From positions 1 through 64,000 of the forward strand of contig NZ_BDBY01000103.1 in assembly GCF_001613225.1 (NCBI RefSeq): a DNA stretch of 64,000 bases, read 5' to 3'. Of this stretch, positions 33,407 through 42,622 are shown piece by piece; the first letter of the stretch is position 1, and the number at the start of each line of letters is the position of its first letter. The notes under the pieces are model-generated. The model did no database searches. It saw nothing but the letters and a program-made list of their open reading frames with translations, and had not been told where the DNA came from. Source of the stretch: Nocardia pseudovaccinii NBRC 100343 (lineage in GTDB: Bacteria > Actinomycetota > Actinomycetes > Mycobacteriales > Mycobacteriaceae). Both the position numbers and the translations under genes were made by a program.

Positions 33407-34666
33407 ATGACCGGTCCGAATCTGCAGAAACGAATCATCATGAACAAGCTGTCGTCGTGGCCCGCCGTGCTGTGCTGGCTCATCGTCCTGCTCGAGGGCT
33501 ACGACCTGGTCGTGCTCGGCGCCGTCATCCCCACCCTCATCGAGCACCACCACATCGGATTCACCGCGGCGCGTGCGACATTCGCCGCGACGATCTCGCT
33601 GGTCGGCGTCGCCATCGGCGCCGCGATGGTCGGGCCGATCGCCGACCGCTACGGCCGCCGCAAGGTGCTGCTCGCCTCGATCGCATTGTTCTCGGCATTC
33701 ACCGCGGCCGTCCCCGCGGCCGGATCCATCACCATTTTCGGCGTATTCCGCCTGCTGGCCGGGATCGGCCTCGGCGCCTGTCTGCCGACGGCGCTGACCT
33801 TCATGGCCGAGCAGGTACCCGCCACCCGCCGTGCCTTCATCGGCACCATCACGATGACCGGCTATCACGTCGGCGCGGTGCTCACCTCGCTGCTCGCGCT
33901 ACAGCTCGTTCCGCACTGGCAGCCGCTGTTCTATCTCGGCGGCATCGCGGGATTCCTGCTGCTGCCGCTGATCTGGGCCGAACTTCCCGAATCCGAGGCA
34001 TATCTGGCCGCCAAGGCCGCTCCGGAACGGGTTCGCCCGACCGTGCTGCTCGCACCGCGTTATCTGCGCACGACACTCGGGGTGTGGGTTGGTTCGTTCA
34101 TGGGCCTGCTGCTGGTCTACGGACTCAACACCTGGTTGCCGAAGCTGATGCGTGACGCCGGATACAACATGTCGACCTCGTTGACACTGCTGCTGGTGCT
34201 GAATGTCGGTGCGATCGTCGGGCTGCTGATCGCCGGTCCGCTCGCGGACCGCCGCGGCACGAAACCGATTGTCCTCGTTTGGTTTGCGGCCGCCGCCATA
34301 TTGCTGGCCATGTTGAGCGTCAAAGTCTCCAGCACCGTGCTCCTCAATGCGCTGGTACTGGTCACCGGCATCTTCGTGTTCTCGGCCCAGGCGCTCATCT
34401 ACGCCTATGTCACGCAGGTATATCCCGCCGAGGTGCGGGCTACCGCGCTCGGCCTCACCTCGAGTGTGGGTCGACTGGGCGCGATATTCGGTCCGAGTAT
34501 TACCGGCTGGCTCATCGTCGCCGGATCCGCATACCCGTGGGGCTTCTACTTTTTCGCCGCGGTGGCGGGCGTCGGCATGCTCGCGATGACGGCGGTGTCC
34601 CGGTTCAGCACTCGGCCGGTGGAACCGGCCGCCACCCTCGACACTTCGAAGGGGCTCGCCCTATGA
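33407..34666 (+). CDS. pcaK: Aromatic acid:H+ symporter (AAHS family MFS), PcaK-like
   Basis: A 419-aa 12-helix transporter. Motifs of the AAHS group: VLLEGYDLVVLGAVIPTLIEHHHI in the first helix (LLxGYD) and GPIADRYGRRKVLLASIALF at the first cytoplasmic loop (G-x-x-x-D-R-x-G-R-R). A later loop has GPLADRRGTKPIVL. It would import 4-hydroxybenzoate or protocatechuate with protons. The ATG at 33407 is used; ATG at 33440 (MNKLSSW) is an equally weak alternative. Overlaps pobA by 4 nt. Confidence 0.9.
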   Translation: MTGPNLQKRIIMNKLSSWPAVLCWLIVLLEGYDLVVLGAVIPTLIEHHHIGFTAARATFAATISLVGVAIGAAMVGPIADRYGRRKVLLASIALFSAFTAAVPAAGSITIFGVFRLLAGIGLGACLPTALTFMAEQVPATRRAFIGTITMTGYHVGAVLTSLLALQLVPHWQPLFYLGGIAGFLLLPLIWAELPESEAYLAAKAAPERVRPTVLLAPRYLRTTLGVWVGSFMGLLLVYGLNTWLPKLMRDAGYNMSTSLTLLLVLNVGAIVGLLIAGPLADRRGTKPIVLVWFAAAAILLAMLSVKVSSTVLLNALVLVTGIFVFSAQALIYAYVTQVYPAEVRATALGLTSSVGRLGAIFGPSITGWLIVAGSAYPWGFYFFAAVAGVGMLAMTAVSRFSTRPVEPAATLDTSKGLAL

Positions 34667-35838
34667 GGAATACGCGCACGCAAGTCGCCATTGTCGGCGC
34701 GGGCCCGGCGGGTCTGCTGCTGTCACATCTGTTGCATCGCTCCGGAATCGACTCGGTCGTCATCGATGTCCGCACGCACGAGGAGATCGCGACCACCATT
34801 CGCGCGGGCATCCTGGAGGCGGGTTCGGTACGCATGCTGGTGGATTCCGGCGTCTCCGATCGCGTACTCACCGAAGGCGACCGGCACGACGGTGTGGTGC
34901 TGCGCTTCGACGGTGACAACCACCGGATCGATTTCCGGGAACTGGTCGGCGAATCCGTGTGGCTGTATCCGCAGACCGATGTGTTCATCGATCTCGCCGA
35001 CCGCCGCAAGACCGATGGCGGTGACGTCCGCTATGGCGTCCGGGATACCACGGTCCGCATCGATCCTCCGATGGTGACGTTCACCGAGGCGGACGGCCGC
35101 CCGGCCCAGCTGGCGGCCGATCTGATCGTCGGGGCCGACGGTTCACGTTCGATCTGCCGTCACGCCTTTCCGGATGGCCTGCGCACCGAATGGTTCCGCG
35201 AATATCCCTTCGCCTGGTTCGGCTTCCTCGCCGAGGCGCCGCAGTCGCATCCGGAACTGATCTACGCGCGCTCCGAACACGGCTTCGCCCTGGTCAGCCA
35301 GCGCACGTCGAGAATGCAGCGGATGTATTTCCAATGCGCGCCCACCGAACGCCCCGAAGACTGGGACGACGAACGAATCTGGGCCGAAATGCGCCGCCGC
35401 GTCAACGGCAATGGTTTCGCACTGCAAGAGGGCCCGATCAGCGGAAAGACGGTGCTGCCGTTCCGCTCGTTCGTCACCGCGCCGATGCGTCACGGCAGAC
35501 TCCTGCTGGCAGGCGATGCCGCCCACACCGTCCCGCCGACCGGCGCGAAGGGGTTGAATCTCGCGCTCGCGGATGTGCGCGTGCTGCACGAGGTCATCGA
35601 TGAATACTTCGCCCGGGGCACCGACGAATCGCTGCGTCGCTATACCGACCGCGCACTCGATCGAGTGTGGAAGGCTCAGCATTTCTCCTACTGGGCGACG
35701 ACCCTGCTGCACTCGATCGACGGCGCTTCCCCCTTCGATCTCGAACGCCAACGTGGTGAACTCGCGATGCTCACCGAATCCGTACGCGGCGCGGCGTACT
35801 TCGCCGAGGGGTACACCGGAAGCTGGGGCCCGTCGTAA
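34663..35838 (+). CDS. pobA: 4-hydroxybenzoate 3-monooxygenase
   Basis: A 391-aa FAD enzyme converting 4-hydroxybenzoate to protocatechuate. The FAD fingerprint is [28 protein letters not shown] (8-35). [18 protein letters not shown] follows as in PobA, and the DG motif is [13 protein letters not shown] near 160. [28 protein letters not shown] near 275 is nearly invariant in PobA. The length is the usual one. ATGA overlap with the transporter. The product feeds directly into the pca genes just upstream. Confidence 0.96.
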   Translation: MRNTRTQVAIVGAGPAGLLLSHLLHRSGIDSVVIDVRTHEEIATTIRAGILEAGSVRMLVDSGVSDRVLTEGDRHDGVVLRFDGDNHRIDFRELVGESVWLYPQTDVFIDLADRRKTDGGDVRYGVRDTTVRIDPPMVTFTEADGRPAQLAADLIVGADGSRSICRHAFPDGLRTEWFREYPFAWFGFLAEAPQSHPELIYARSEHGFALVSQRTSRMQRMYFQCAPTERPEDWDDERIWAEMRRRVNGNGFALQEGPISGKTVLPFRSFVTAPMRHGRLLLAGDAAHTVPPTGAKGLNLALADVRVLHEVIDEYFARGTDESLRRYTDRALDRVWKAQHFSYWATTLLHSIDGASPFDLERQRGELAMLTESVRGAAYFAEGYTGSWGPS

Positions 35839-35857
35839 ACACACCTGGAGGCATCGC

Positions 35858-37036
35858 GTGACCCGTCAACCCACCACTGACGACAAGTTCTCCTTCGGCC
35901 TGTGGACGGTCGGTTGGACGGGTACCGACCCGTTCGGCCTGCCGACCCGACCGGCGCTCGCACCGTGGGAGTACGCCGAACGCCTGGCCGAACTCGGCGT
36001 CTGGGGAATCACCTTCCACGACAACGATGTATTCCCGTTCGATGCCGACGACGCCACCAAGGAGCGCAACCTCGCCCGACTCAAAGCAGCGACCGATCGC
36101 TGCGGTCTCACCATCGAGATGGTCACGACCAACACCTTCACCCATCCGGTCTTCAAGGACGGCGGGCTGACCGCCAACGACCGCTCGATCCGCCGCTTCG
36201 GTCTGCGCAAAATCCTGCGCGCGGTGGATCTGGCCGCGCAGGTCGGCGCCACCACCTTCGTGATGTGGGGCGGCCGCGAGGGCAGTGAGTACGACGGATC
36301 CAAGGACGTGTTCGCCGCGTTCGAGCGCTACAAAGAGGGTTTGGATACGGTCGCCGGATACATCAAGTCACGGGGTTATGACCTGCGAATCGCATTGGAG
36401 CCCAAGCCCAACGAGCCACGCGGCGATATCTTCCTGCCCACCGTCGGGCACGCACTCGCCCTGATCGCCGAATTGGAGCACGGCGATATCGTCGGCCTCA
36501 ATCCGGAAACCGGCCACGAACAAATGGCCAACCTCAACTACACGCACGCCCTGGGCCAGGCATTGTGGAGCGGCAAACTGTTCCACATCGACCTCAATGG
36601 CCAGCGCGGTCTCAAATACGACCAGGACCTGGTCTTCGGACACGGCGATCTGGTCTCCGCATTCTTCACCGTCGACCTGCTCGAAAATGGTTTCCCCGGC
36701 TATCCGGACGCCCCGCGTTACACCGGACCCCGGCACTTCGACTACAAGCCCTCACGCACCGAACATCTGACCGGCGTATGGGAATCAGCCAAGGCCTGTA
36801 TGGCGACCTACCTGATGCTGGCGGACAAGGCACGGGCCTTCCGCGCCGATCCCCGCGTCCAGGAGGCGATGGCCTACTCCGGCGTCCTCGACCTGGCGCA
36901 ACCCACCCTCGACGCCAGCGAATCGATCGAGTCATTCCTGCGCGACGACGAAGGTTTCGACCCGGACAAAGCAGCCGAACGAGACTTCGGTTTCGTCCGA
37001 CTGCAACAACTCGCACTCGAGCACCTGATCGGCTGA
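35858..37036 (+). CDS. xylA: Xylose isomerase
   Basis: A 392-aa actinobacterial class I xylose isomerase (D-xylose to D-xylulose, also glucose to fructose). Catalytic His in [12 protein letters not shown] near 54; metal ligands Glu in [13 protein letters not shown] near 180 with the catalytic Lys, Glu and His in [14 protein letters not shown] near 216, Asp in HIDLNGQ and in [11 protein letters not shown], and Asp in HFDYKPSR near 287. All are present, so it should be active. The GTG at 35858 has GGAGG upstream and lies 19 nt behind pobA on the same strand. No xylB, xylose transporter or xylR is in the window, which is unusual. Confidence 0.95.
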   Translation: MTRQPTTDDKFSFGLWTVGWTGTDPFGLPTRPALAPWEYAERLAELGVWGITFHDNDVFPFDADDATKERNLARLKAATDRCGLTIEMVTTNTFTHPVFKDGGLTANDRSIRRFGLRKILRAVDLAAQVGATTFVMWGGREGSEYDGSKDVFAAFERYKEGLDTVAGYIKSRGYDLRIALEPKPNEPRGDIFLPTVGHALALIAELEHGDIVGLNPETGHEQMANLNYTHALGQALWSGKLFHIDLNGQRGLKYDQDLVFGHGDLVSAFFTVDLLENGFPGYPDAPRYTGPRHFDYKPSRTEHLTGVWESAKACMATYLMLADKARAFRADPRVQEAMAYSGVLDLAQPTLDASESIESFLRDDEGFDPDKAAERDFGFVRLQQLALEHLIG

Positions 37037-37214
37037 GGCGCATTCCGCACCATCCCGACACACACCCGCTCGAATCGCTGCCCGCAACCAAGGATCCCCA
37101 AAAGAGATAGCGCAGCAGCCGAGAATGTATCGGTGGCGGCGAACAGCGAGAGCACCCCTCCACCAGCACATTCTCGCGCGATGCTCCCACACGCCCCCTA
37201 TTTGGTCGCCCCGG
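37037..37214. other. Gap between convergent xylA and small-gene operon
   Basis: No gene, tRNA or clear terminator hairpin seen. Includes a GC-rich stretch with several short direct CACCC/ACACAC motifs but no strong repeat. Confidence 0.3.
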
Positions 37215-37433
37215 TCACGGGTCCAGGTAGAGGCGCTCGCACGGAAGGCGAGGGTAGCGGCTGGTGGCGCCGAGATCGATGGTGACGGCATCGACGTAAT
37301 GCTGCGCTTGGTGCTCGCGCACGAAGATCAATGCGGCGGTCAGGCAGGCGGTGAAGTCGAAGCGGGCGCCGTGCAGGAAGACACTCAGATGCACATCCGG
37401 CTCTGACGGGCGCGGAGATACATTCGCGCTCAT
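37215..37433 (-). CDS. Small unknown protein (72 aa), operon gene 4
   Basis: MSANVSPRPSEPDVHLSVFLHGARFDFTACLTAALIFVREHQAQHYVDAVTIDLG and on. Its ATG overlaps the stop of the upstream gene (ATGA, 37430-37433), and it is the last of four overlapping genes. A central hydrophobic stretch is short, so it is probably soluble. I recognise no family. Confidence 0.65.
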   Translation of the reverse strand: MSANVSPRPSEPDVHLSVFLHGARFDFTACLTAALIFVREHQAQHYVDAVTIDLGATSRYPRLPCERLYLDP

Positions 37434-37678
37434 CGGTTCTCGGTATCAATGACACTGATCGGCAGGACTTCTATTGCATCCTCTTCGTCGTTGTCGTCGT
37501 ACTCGGCGCGGCAACCGTCCTCATCGATCTCGGTGATTCCGTCGGCGGCGTGGCGGAGCAGGACGCTATCGACCGGGGCGAGCGCCAACTTTTCCAGCGT
37601 GTGCTCATGGAAGACCGCGAGCAACGCCAACACCGACGGCGCTATCTCAGACTCACGTTGCCGTTCAACCTCACTCAT
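37430..37678 (-). CDS. Small acidic unknown protein (82 aa), operon gene 3
   Basis: Starts MSEVERQRESEIAPSVLALLAVFHEHTLEKLALAPVDSVLLRHAADG and ends in a very acidic stretch (EYDDNDEEDAIEV). Helical by inspection. Overlaps gene 2 upstream by 8 nt and gene 4 downstream by 4 nt, so it should be translationally coupled. No recognised domain. Confidence 0.65.
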   Translation of the reverse strand: MSEVERQRESEIAPSVLALLAVFHEHTLEKLALAPVDSVLLRHAADGITEIDEDGCRAEYDDNDEEDAIEVLPISVIDTENR

Positions 37679-37931
37679 GGCGCACGACTCCGATGCGGCG
37701 GGTCTCGAAATCGCCGCGGTCGTCGGCGACCCGCACACCAACCCACGGGCACGGCTGTGGGTTCGGCATGATCGGCGTGTGATCGGCGATGCGGTCATCG
37801 ACAATCGCGACCATGCCCGCGCACAGTCTCGACGGGCATGCCACCGACACCAACTTCCCGGTGCTGGCACTGAATATCGCCGCGCCGCAAAGGGATACCT
37901 TGATCCATGGCCCACACGTGCACTCAGGCAT
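37671..37931 (-). CDS. Small unknown protein (86 aa), operon gene 2
   Basis: The ATG at 37931 overlaps the end of gene 1 by 8 nt. The C-terminal half, VAIVDDRIADHTPIMPNPQPCPWVGVRVADDRGDFETRRIGVVRHE, has good actinobacterial codon use. The N-terminal half is cysteine-containing (MPECTCGPW) and less convincing, so an internal start at M40 (37814) is possible. No recognised family. Confidence 0.5.
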   Translation of the reverse strand: MPECTCGPWIKVSLCGAAIFSASTGKLVSVACPSRLCAGMVAIVDDRIADHTPIMPNPQPCPWVGVRVADDRGDFETRRIGVVRHE

Positions 37932-38403
37932 TCGCGGCCCTTCGTCGCTTCGGCTGACCTGTGCACGCGCGGATCGCGTCGACGATGACGAGGCCGGAGG
38001 GGCGGAATGTGCATCGTGGTGGTTCTACCCAGCGCCGGAACTCGGCACATTGATTTGTGGGTGATGGAAGGGCGATAGTGCCGCCGGTGCGCACGACGGA
38101 GACGTCGAGGCGGAACATCTCCGCGAAAAGGCGCACGTCATCAGGGATGTCCGGGCGCACGAGGTATGTCCACCGACCCGAGCGTGGGTGCGACAGAATC
38201 GGTCCGATTTCCGAATCCTGTTGTTCTATAAGCGATTTGACCGCCTGACCGAGATGCCCGGGCATGATGAGCGCCCAAACATGCTCGGCTTTCATAATGA
38301 TTCGCCCAAGATTGGGTGGGTCGATCGTGGCAGGTAGGTCGCACACCCGCCGGTAGAAGTGGCAGCGGGAAACCGGTGTGTCGCCAAAAGCTATGTGGTC
38401 CAT
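37924..38403 (-). CDS. Unknown protein (159 aa), operon gene 1
   Basis: Starts MDHIAFGDTPVSRCHFYRRVCDLPATIDPPNLGRIIMKAEHVWALIMPGHLGQAVKSLIEQQ, followed by GPILSHPRSGRWTYLVRPDIPDDVRLFAEMFRLDVSVVRTGGTIALPSP. It looks like a compact mixed alpha/beta protein of a type often found beside DUF397/Scr1 genes in nocardiae, but I cannot name it. First of four overlapping genes; divergent from the Scr1-type regulator. Confidence 0.65.
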   Translation of the reverse strand: MDHIAFGDTPVSRCHFYRRVCDLPATIDPPNLGRIIMKAEHVWALIMPGHLGQAVKSLIEQQDSEIGPILSHPRSGRWTYLVRPDIPDDVRLFAEMFRLDVSVVRTGGTIALPSPTNQCAEFRRWVEPPRCTFRPSGLVIVDAIRACTGQPKRRRAANA

Positions 38404-38641
38404 ACGTTTTAGACCTCTGCTTGCGTTGGATTGGCTTGAGCGCACCCGACCCCTGAACCTCCTCGAGAGCAGAGACCTCTCTTCGGGCGCAGTTCAAGAA
38501 CACACCGCGCTATCCCTCCCAGCAAGCCCGCCATGGGTTTTCATGAGTATTTTTCTCAAAGTGCCAGAGCTTTTGCCGCCGATGTCCCAGACTTTTCCCA
38601 TGACGACAAGCCCCCACGGGCGTAATGAGAAGTGAGGGAGC
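38404..38641. promoter_or_regulatory. Divergent promoter region between small-gene operon and Scr1-type regulator
   Basis: 238 nt holding promoters for both directions. The right end has GAGGGAGC before the GTG at 38642. No clear palindrome found by eye. Confidence 0.4.
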
Positions 38642-39526
38642 GTGACTGAAGACAACGACACCACCCTGCCGAGGCGTCAGCTTGGGCAATACCTCCGTGA
38701 TGCGCGCTCGGCGGCGAACATGACTCTCGAGCAGGTCGCGCCGATGATGCAGTGGTCCACGAGCAAGCTGCAACGCGTGGAGAAGGGCCAATCGCCGAAG
38801 GTCCGCGAACTCGACGTGGAAGCGCTCTGCCGCATCTACGATATGGACGCCGATATGACCGCCGCCCTCAAGGGCCTGGCCATGCAGGCATCGGTCAAGA
38901 GCTGGTGGCACGCCTTCGACGACCTCATTCCCGGAAATTTCGACCTGTACGTCGGCCTGGAGTCGAGCGCCCAACAGATGGGCTGCTACCGGCCAGACGT
39001 GATCTCGGGGCTGTTCCAGACGCCGGACTACGCCCGGGCGCTGGATCGAAACTTCTTCCCCGGCATCACCACCGAAGAACTCGACCGCCGCATCGAACTG
39101 AGGACCAAGCGACAAGCCTTGATCACACGCAAGACCCGACCGGCCAGAGTTGAAGTGATCTTCAATGAGGCCTGTCTGCGATACGTGGTCGGCGGGCCAG
39201 CCGTCATGGCCGAACAGCTACAGCACCTCGCGGACATGCCCGCCAACGTGACAGTGCGCCTGCAACGATTCACGGCGGGATTCCCACTCGGCATCGCGCC
39301 TGGTCCATTCACCATCCTGGACTTCGGGTACGACGGTAAGGGGCGGCCGAACGCCCCGAGTGTCGTCTACGTCGAGTCGTACGCCGGAGACATGTACCTC
39401 GAGCGGGTAAAGGATCTCGACCGGTATCGTCGTGCCTACGAGGCTATCCAGCGAACGACACTGGATGTCGCCAACAGCAAGAGCCTGCTTCGCCAGGTAG
39501 CAAGGGAGTACGCGCGTGAACGTTGA
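38642..39526 (+). CDS. XRE-type HTH regulator with DUF5753 (Scr1-like)
   Basis: A 294-aa protein. Residues 12-75 are a Cro/CI-type helix-turn-helix: LGQYLRDARSAANMTLEQVAPMMQWSTSKLQRVEKGQSPKVRELDVEALCRIY. The rest is DUF5753, starting at WWHAFDDLIPGNFDLYVGLESSAQQMGCYRPDVISGLFQTPDYARAL, and including RQALITRKTRPARVEVIFNEACLRYVVGG and HLADMPANVTVRLQRFTAG. In actinobacteria such genes come with a DUF397 partner, as here, and are thought to form a regulator/small-protein pair. GTG start at 38642. Its end overlaps the DUF397 gene by 11 nt. Confidence 0.92.
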   Translation: MTEDNDTTLPRRQLGQYLRDARSAANMTLEQVAPMMQWSTSKLQRVEKGQSPKVRELDVEALCRIYDMDADMTAALKGLAMQASVKSWWHAFDDLIPGNFDLYVGLESSAQQMGCYRPDVISGLFQTPDYARALDRNFFPGITTEELDRRIELRTKRQALITRKTRPARVEVIFNEACLRYVVGGPAVMAEQLQHLADMPANVTVRLQRFTAGFPLGIAPGPFTILDFGYDGKGRPNAPSVVYVESYAGDMYLERVKDLDRYRRAYEAIQRTTLDVANSKSLLRQVAREYARER

Positions 39527-39728
39527 TCTGTCCGGGGCCAAGTGGTTCAAGAGCAGCCGCAGTGGTGGGGGCAAAGATTGCGTTGAGGTCGCATTCCTCG
39601 AGAGCGGAAACATTGGTGTTCGCGACTCGAAGAACCCCACCGGCCCGGCACTCGTCTTCGCTCCCGGCGAATGGGATGCCTTCGTCGTAGGTGCGAAGGA
39701 CGGCGAGTTCAACCGTCAGCAGGGCTGA
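39516..39728 (+). CDS. DUF397 protein (Scr1 partner)
   Basis: A 70-aa protein: SGAKWFKSSRSGGGKDCVEVAFLESGNIGVRDSKNPTGPALVFAPGEWDAFVVGAKDGEF. The WxKSSRSGGxxxCVEVA and VRDSKxPxGPxLxFxxxEWxxF pattern is diagnostic of DUF397. Overlaps the regulator gene by 11 nt, then a strong hairpin follows. Confidence 0.95.
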   Translation: MNVDLSGAKWFKSSRSGGGKDCVEVAFLESGNIGVRDSKNPTGPALVFAPGEWDAFVVGAKDGEFNRQQG

Positions 39729-39740
39729 CGATATGCCGAA

Positions 39741-39772
39741 GGCCCCGGGCTCAGCACCGTGAGCTCGGGGCC
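39741..39772 (+). terminator. Hairpin terminator after DUF397
   Basis: GGCCCCGGGCTCA pairs with TGAGCTCGGGGCC over 13 bp with one G-U-type mismatch and a 6-nt loop, 12 nt after the DUF397 stop. Followed by a pyrimidine-rich CTCTTCG stretch. Confidence 0.65.
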
Positions 39773-39856
39773 CTCTTCGTGTCGGCCTACGAACCTGATT
39801 GCGCCGAGAGTTGTTGGCAGAGAGGGTCGTTGCGCACTCCAACCGCATGTGCGCGA

Positions 39857-40390
39857 TCAGCCGACGTCGCGGCGCAGCCAGGTCACCTCGGCGCCCGATT
39901 CGGTGCCGTAGCGGTAGATCTCGAGATCTTCGTCCCACGCGGTGCCCAGCGCGCGGTCGAGTTCGGTTGCCAGGTCATAGCCGGTGTAGTTGCCGAGTTC
40001 ATTGTTGGCCTGCAGCATGGCGCGCAGACGCATTTCACCGATGGTGACATCGCCGTTGGCGGAGGTGGAGCCGTGCCAGAGGCCGAGGGTGGGCACGAAG
40101 CTGTAGCGCTCACCGTCGACGCCGTCGCTGGGGTCCTCGGTGACCTCGAAGCGCAGAACCGGCCAGGACCGCAAGGATTGGGCAATTCGGGATGCGGTGC
40201 CGACCGGACCGATCCAGTCGGTGGTCGCACGCAGCTGCCCGTCGGCGGGTTGCGCGGTCCAGCGCAATTTCGCGGGTGAGCCGAGCGCCGAGGTGAGTGC
40301 CCATTCGATATGCGGGCACAGCGCAGCCGGCGATGAGTGGATATAGACCACACCCACCGTCGCGTCCGCGAACTGACTCGATGCGCGCAC
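39857..40390 (-). CDS. DUF3145 family protein
   Basis: A 177-aa protein: ASSQFADATVGVVYIHSSPAALCPHIEWALTSALGSPAKLRWTAQPA, later RSWPVLRFEVTEDPSDGVDGERYSFVPTLGLWHGSTSANGDVTIGEMRLRAM and a final ETWLRRDVG-like end. This is the conserved actinobacterial DUF3145 family, of unknown function. I start at the GTG at 40390, 8 nt behind GGAGG; two more GTG codons lie just upstream. Confidence 0.9.
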   Translation of the reverse strand: MRASSQFADATVGVVYIHSSPAALCPHIEWALTSALGSPAKLRWTAQPADGQLRATTDWIGPVGTASRIAQSLRSWPVLRFEVTEDPSDGVDGERYSFVPTLGLWHGSTSANGDVTIGEMRLRAMLQANNELGNYTGYDLATELDRALGTAWDEDLEIYRYGTESGAEVTWLRRDVG

Positions 40391-40510
40391 CACTGACACC
40401 TCCAGCTTCGACGAGAAACGTCTTCCCCAACGATCCGTCGTACTGGCGTTGCCCGAGTGTACTGGAGTGCCCCGAGTTACACATGTTACTTCGGAGGCGT
40501 GTCCGACCTG

Positions 40511-41341
40511 TTACTTCGCAACCGAGTTCCGAGCGAGGATCACCTCGGCGATCACCGCATCGGAAAAGACGGGCCATGCCTCCCGTGCCCAGTCGCCGAA
40601 ATTCTCGTCGCTCAAAGCGATACTCGCCACCCCTAATTCGGGATCGACCCACAGAAATGTGCCGGACTGCCCGAAATGGCCATAGGTACCTGCGGAATTC
40701 GATCCGCCGGTCCAGTGCGGTGATTTCCCGTCGCGAATCTCGAATCCGAGTCCCCAGTCGTTGGGACGCTGCGATCCGTAACCCGGCAGCACACCATTGA
40801 GTCCGGCAAACGCGACCGTGGTCGCCTCGGCGTGGGTCTGCGCCGAAATCAGCTGGGGATCCAGCAGTTCCGCACCGAAGCGCACCAGATCCGCCGCAGT
40901 GGACCGGCCCGCATGTCCGGCCGGACCGGCCAGCACGGACGCCGTCATGCCGAGTGGCTCGAATACGGCCTCACGCAAGTACTCCGGGAACGCGATCCCG
41001 GTCTGCTCCGCGACGAAGGCCGCGAGAATTTCGAATCCGGCGCTGGAGTAGATGCGCCGCGTCCCGGGCGCGGCGATCACCTCGGTGGTATCGAAGGCGA
41101 TGCCGGAAGTGTGCGCGAGCAGATGCCGGACGGTAGCTCCCGGCGGACCCGCGGGTTGATCGAGTTCGATCGCACCCTCCTCCACCGCGACGAGCACCGC
41201 GTAGGCGACCAGCGGCTTGGTCACCGAGGCGAGCGGGAACACGCGCTCGGTATCACCCGCCGTCCGCGCACCGTCGCGGGTGACGACGCCCGCCGCCACA
41301 TGCCGAACCGGCCAGTCCTTGATCTGCTCGAATGCACGCAC
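40511..41341 (-). CDS. Serine hydrolase / class C beta-lactamase-like protein
   Basis: A 276-aa penicillin-binding-protein-like hydrolase. The SxxK motif is FPLASVTKPLVAYAVL near 40, the second motif YSSAGFEIL near 100 (Tyr-Ser-Ser, in place of YxN), and the HTG-like region is WTGGSNSAGTYGHFGQSGTF near 215. It lacks a signal peptide, so it is likely a cytoplasmic esterase or peptidase, not a true beta-lactamase. Divergent from another serine hydrolase of the same superfamily. Confidence 0.87.
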   Translation of the reverse strand: MRAFEQIKDWPVRHVAAGVVTRDGARTAGDTERVFPLASVTKPLVAYAVLVAVEEGAIELDQPAGPPGATVRHLLAHTSGIAFDTTEVIAAPGTRRIYSSAGFEILAAFVAEQTGIAFPEYLREAVFEPLGMTASVLAGPAGHAGRSTAADLVRFGAELLDPQLISAQTHAEATTVAFAGLNGVLPGYGSQRPNDWGLGFEIRDGKSPHWTGGSNSAGTYGHFGQSGTFLWVDPELGVASIALSDENFGDWAREAWPVFSDAVIAEVILARNSVAK

Positions 41342-41426
41342 GAAATGAGCGTACGAGACGCCCGTTCCCGGCGTGTCCGCACCGTCTGCACGGGAAAGTC
41401 GGTACCGCCGGTACCATCAACCGATC

Positions 41427-42614
41427 ATGAGCGAACCCACCATCCACGGCGATGTGGCGGCCGGTTTCGGCCCCGTTGCCGACGCCTTCCGCCGCAACTT
41501 CGCCCGGCACGGCGAAATCGGCGCTGCCGTGGCCGTTTATGCGGGCGATCGCCCGGTGGTCGACCTGTGGGCGGGTCATCGCGACCGCCGCCGGACCCTG
41601 CCGTGGGAGCGCGACACGATCGTCCCGGTCTTCTCCTCGACCAAGGGTATGGCCGCGTTCGTGGTCGCCACGATGGTGTCGAAGGGGCTGCTCGACTACG
41701 ACGAGCCGGTCGCGAAGTACTGGCCGGAGTTCGCCGCGCAGGGCAAGGGCACGGTCACGGTGCGTCAGCTGATCGACCATCAGGCCGGACTTTCCGGACT
41801 CGATACCGTGGTGCGGCTGCGGCAGATCGCCGATCTCGACGGTCTCGCAACGATTCTCGCGGCGCAGCGGCCCGCGTGGCGGCCGGGCACGCGACACGGC
41901 TATCACGCCATTACCCTGGGCTTGTACCAAGGCGAACTCGTGCGCCGCACCGATCCGGAACACCGCACACTCGGGCGGATCTTCGCCGAGGAAATCGCGA
42001 AACCGCTCGACCTGGACTTCTTCATCGGCCTGCCCGCCGAACAGAGCATGGAACGGATCGCGACCCTGGCCGCCACCGAGGGCGTGGACATCCTGCGCTA
42101 CGAGCGCGATATTCCGGTGCGCATCGGTGCGGAGATCTTCGCCAAGCGCGGACTTTCCCATGCGGCACTGACCAATCCGCGCATCGGCGCGCCGGTGCGG
42201 GCGAGCAGGCGCGAACTGCTCGAGTTGGAGATGCCGGGTTCCAACGGTGTCGGCAATGCCAGGTCGCTGGCCAAGACATACGGCGCGGCGGCGGGTCGCA
42301 CCGGTGCGCTGCCGATCGAGGACGCGGTGCTCGATCGGCTCGCCGCCGCGGCCGCGGATGATGTGCCCGCCGACGATCTGGTGTTGCACACCAAGTCTCG
42401 CTATCACCTGGGCTTCCGCAAATCACGCGGCTCGTTCAGCTTCGGCTCGGATAAACGCGCCTACGGCACCACGGGCCTCGGCGGCTCCTTCGGATTCGCC
42501 GATCCGGCAACCGGTCTCGGCTTCGGCTACTCGATGAACCGCCTCGGCCTCGCCGTCCTCGACGACGTCCGCAGCCGCAACCTCCGCAACGCCCTGCTCC
42601 GCTGTCCCGTCTGA
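41427..42614 (+). CDS. Serine hydrolase (beta-lactamase/EstB-like esterase)
   Basis: A 395-aa hydrolase. SxxK motif in VPVFSSTKGMAAFVVATM near 73, YHAITLGLYQGEL near 165 as the Tyr motif, and the C-terminal GLGGSFGFADPATGLGFGYSMNRLG block typical for LpqK/EstB-like actinobacterial esterases. ATG at 41427 has no obvious ribosome site and a short leader. Located divergently to the other serine hydrolase. Confidence 0.9.
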   Translation: MSEPTIHGDVAAGFGPVADAFRRNFARHGEIGAAVAVYAGDRPVVDLWAGHRDRRRTLPWERDTIVPVFSSTKGMAAFVVATMVSKGLLDYDEPVAKYWPEFAAQGKGTVTVRQLIDHQAGLSGLDTVVRLRQIADLDGLATILAAQRPAWRPGTRHGYHAITLGLYQGELVRRTDPEHRTLGRIFAEEIAKPLDLDFFIGLPAEQSMERIATLAATEGVDILRYERDIPVRIGAEIFAKRGLSHAALTNPRIGAPVRASRRELLELEMPGSNGVGNARSLAKTYGAAAGRTGALPIEDAVLDRLAAAAADDVPADDLVLHTKSRYHLGFRKSRGSFSFGSDKRAYGTTGLGGSFGFADPATGLGFGYSMNRLGLAVLDDVRSRNLRNALLRCPV

Positions 42615-42622
42615 CCGAATCT

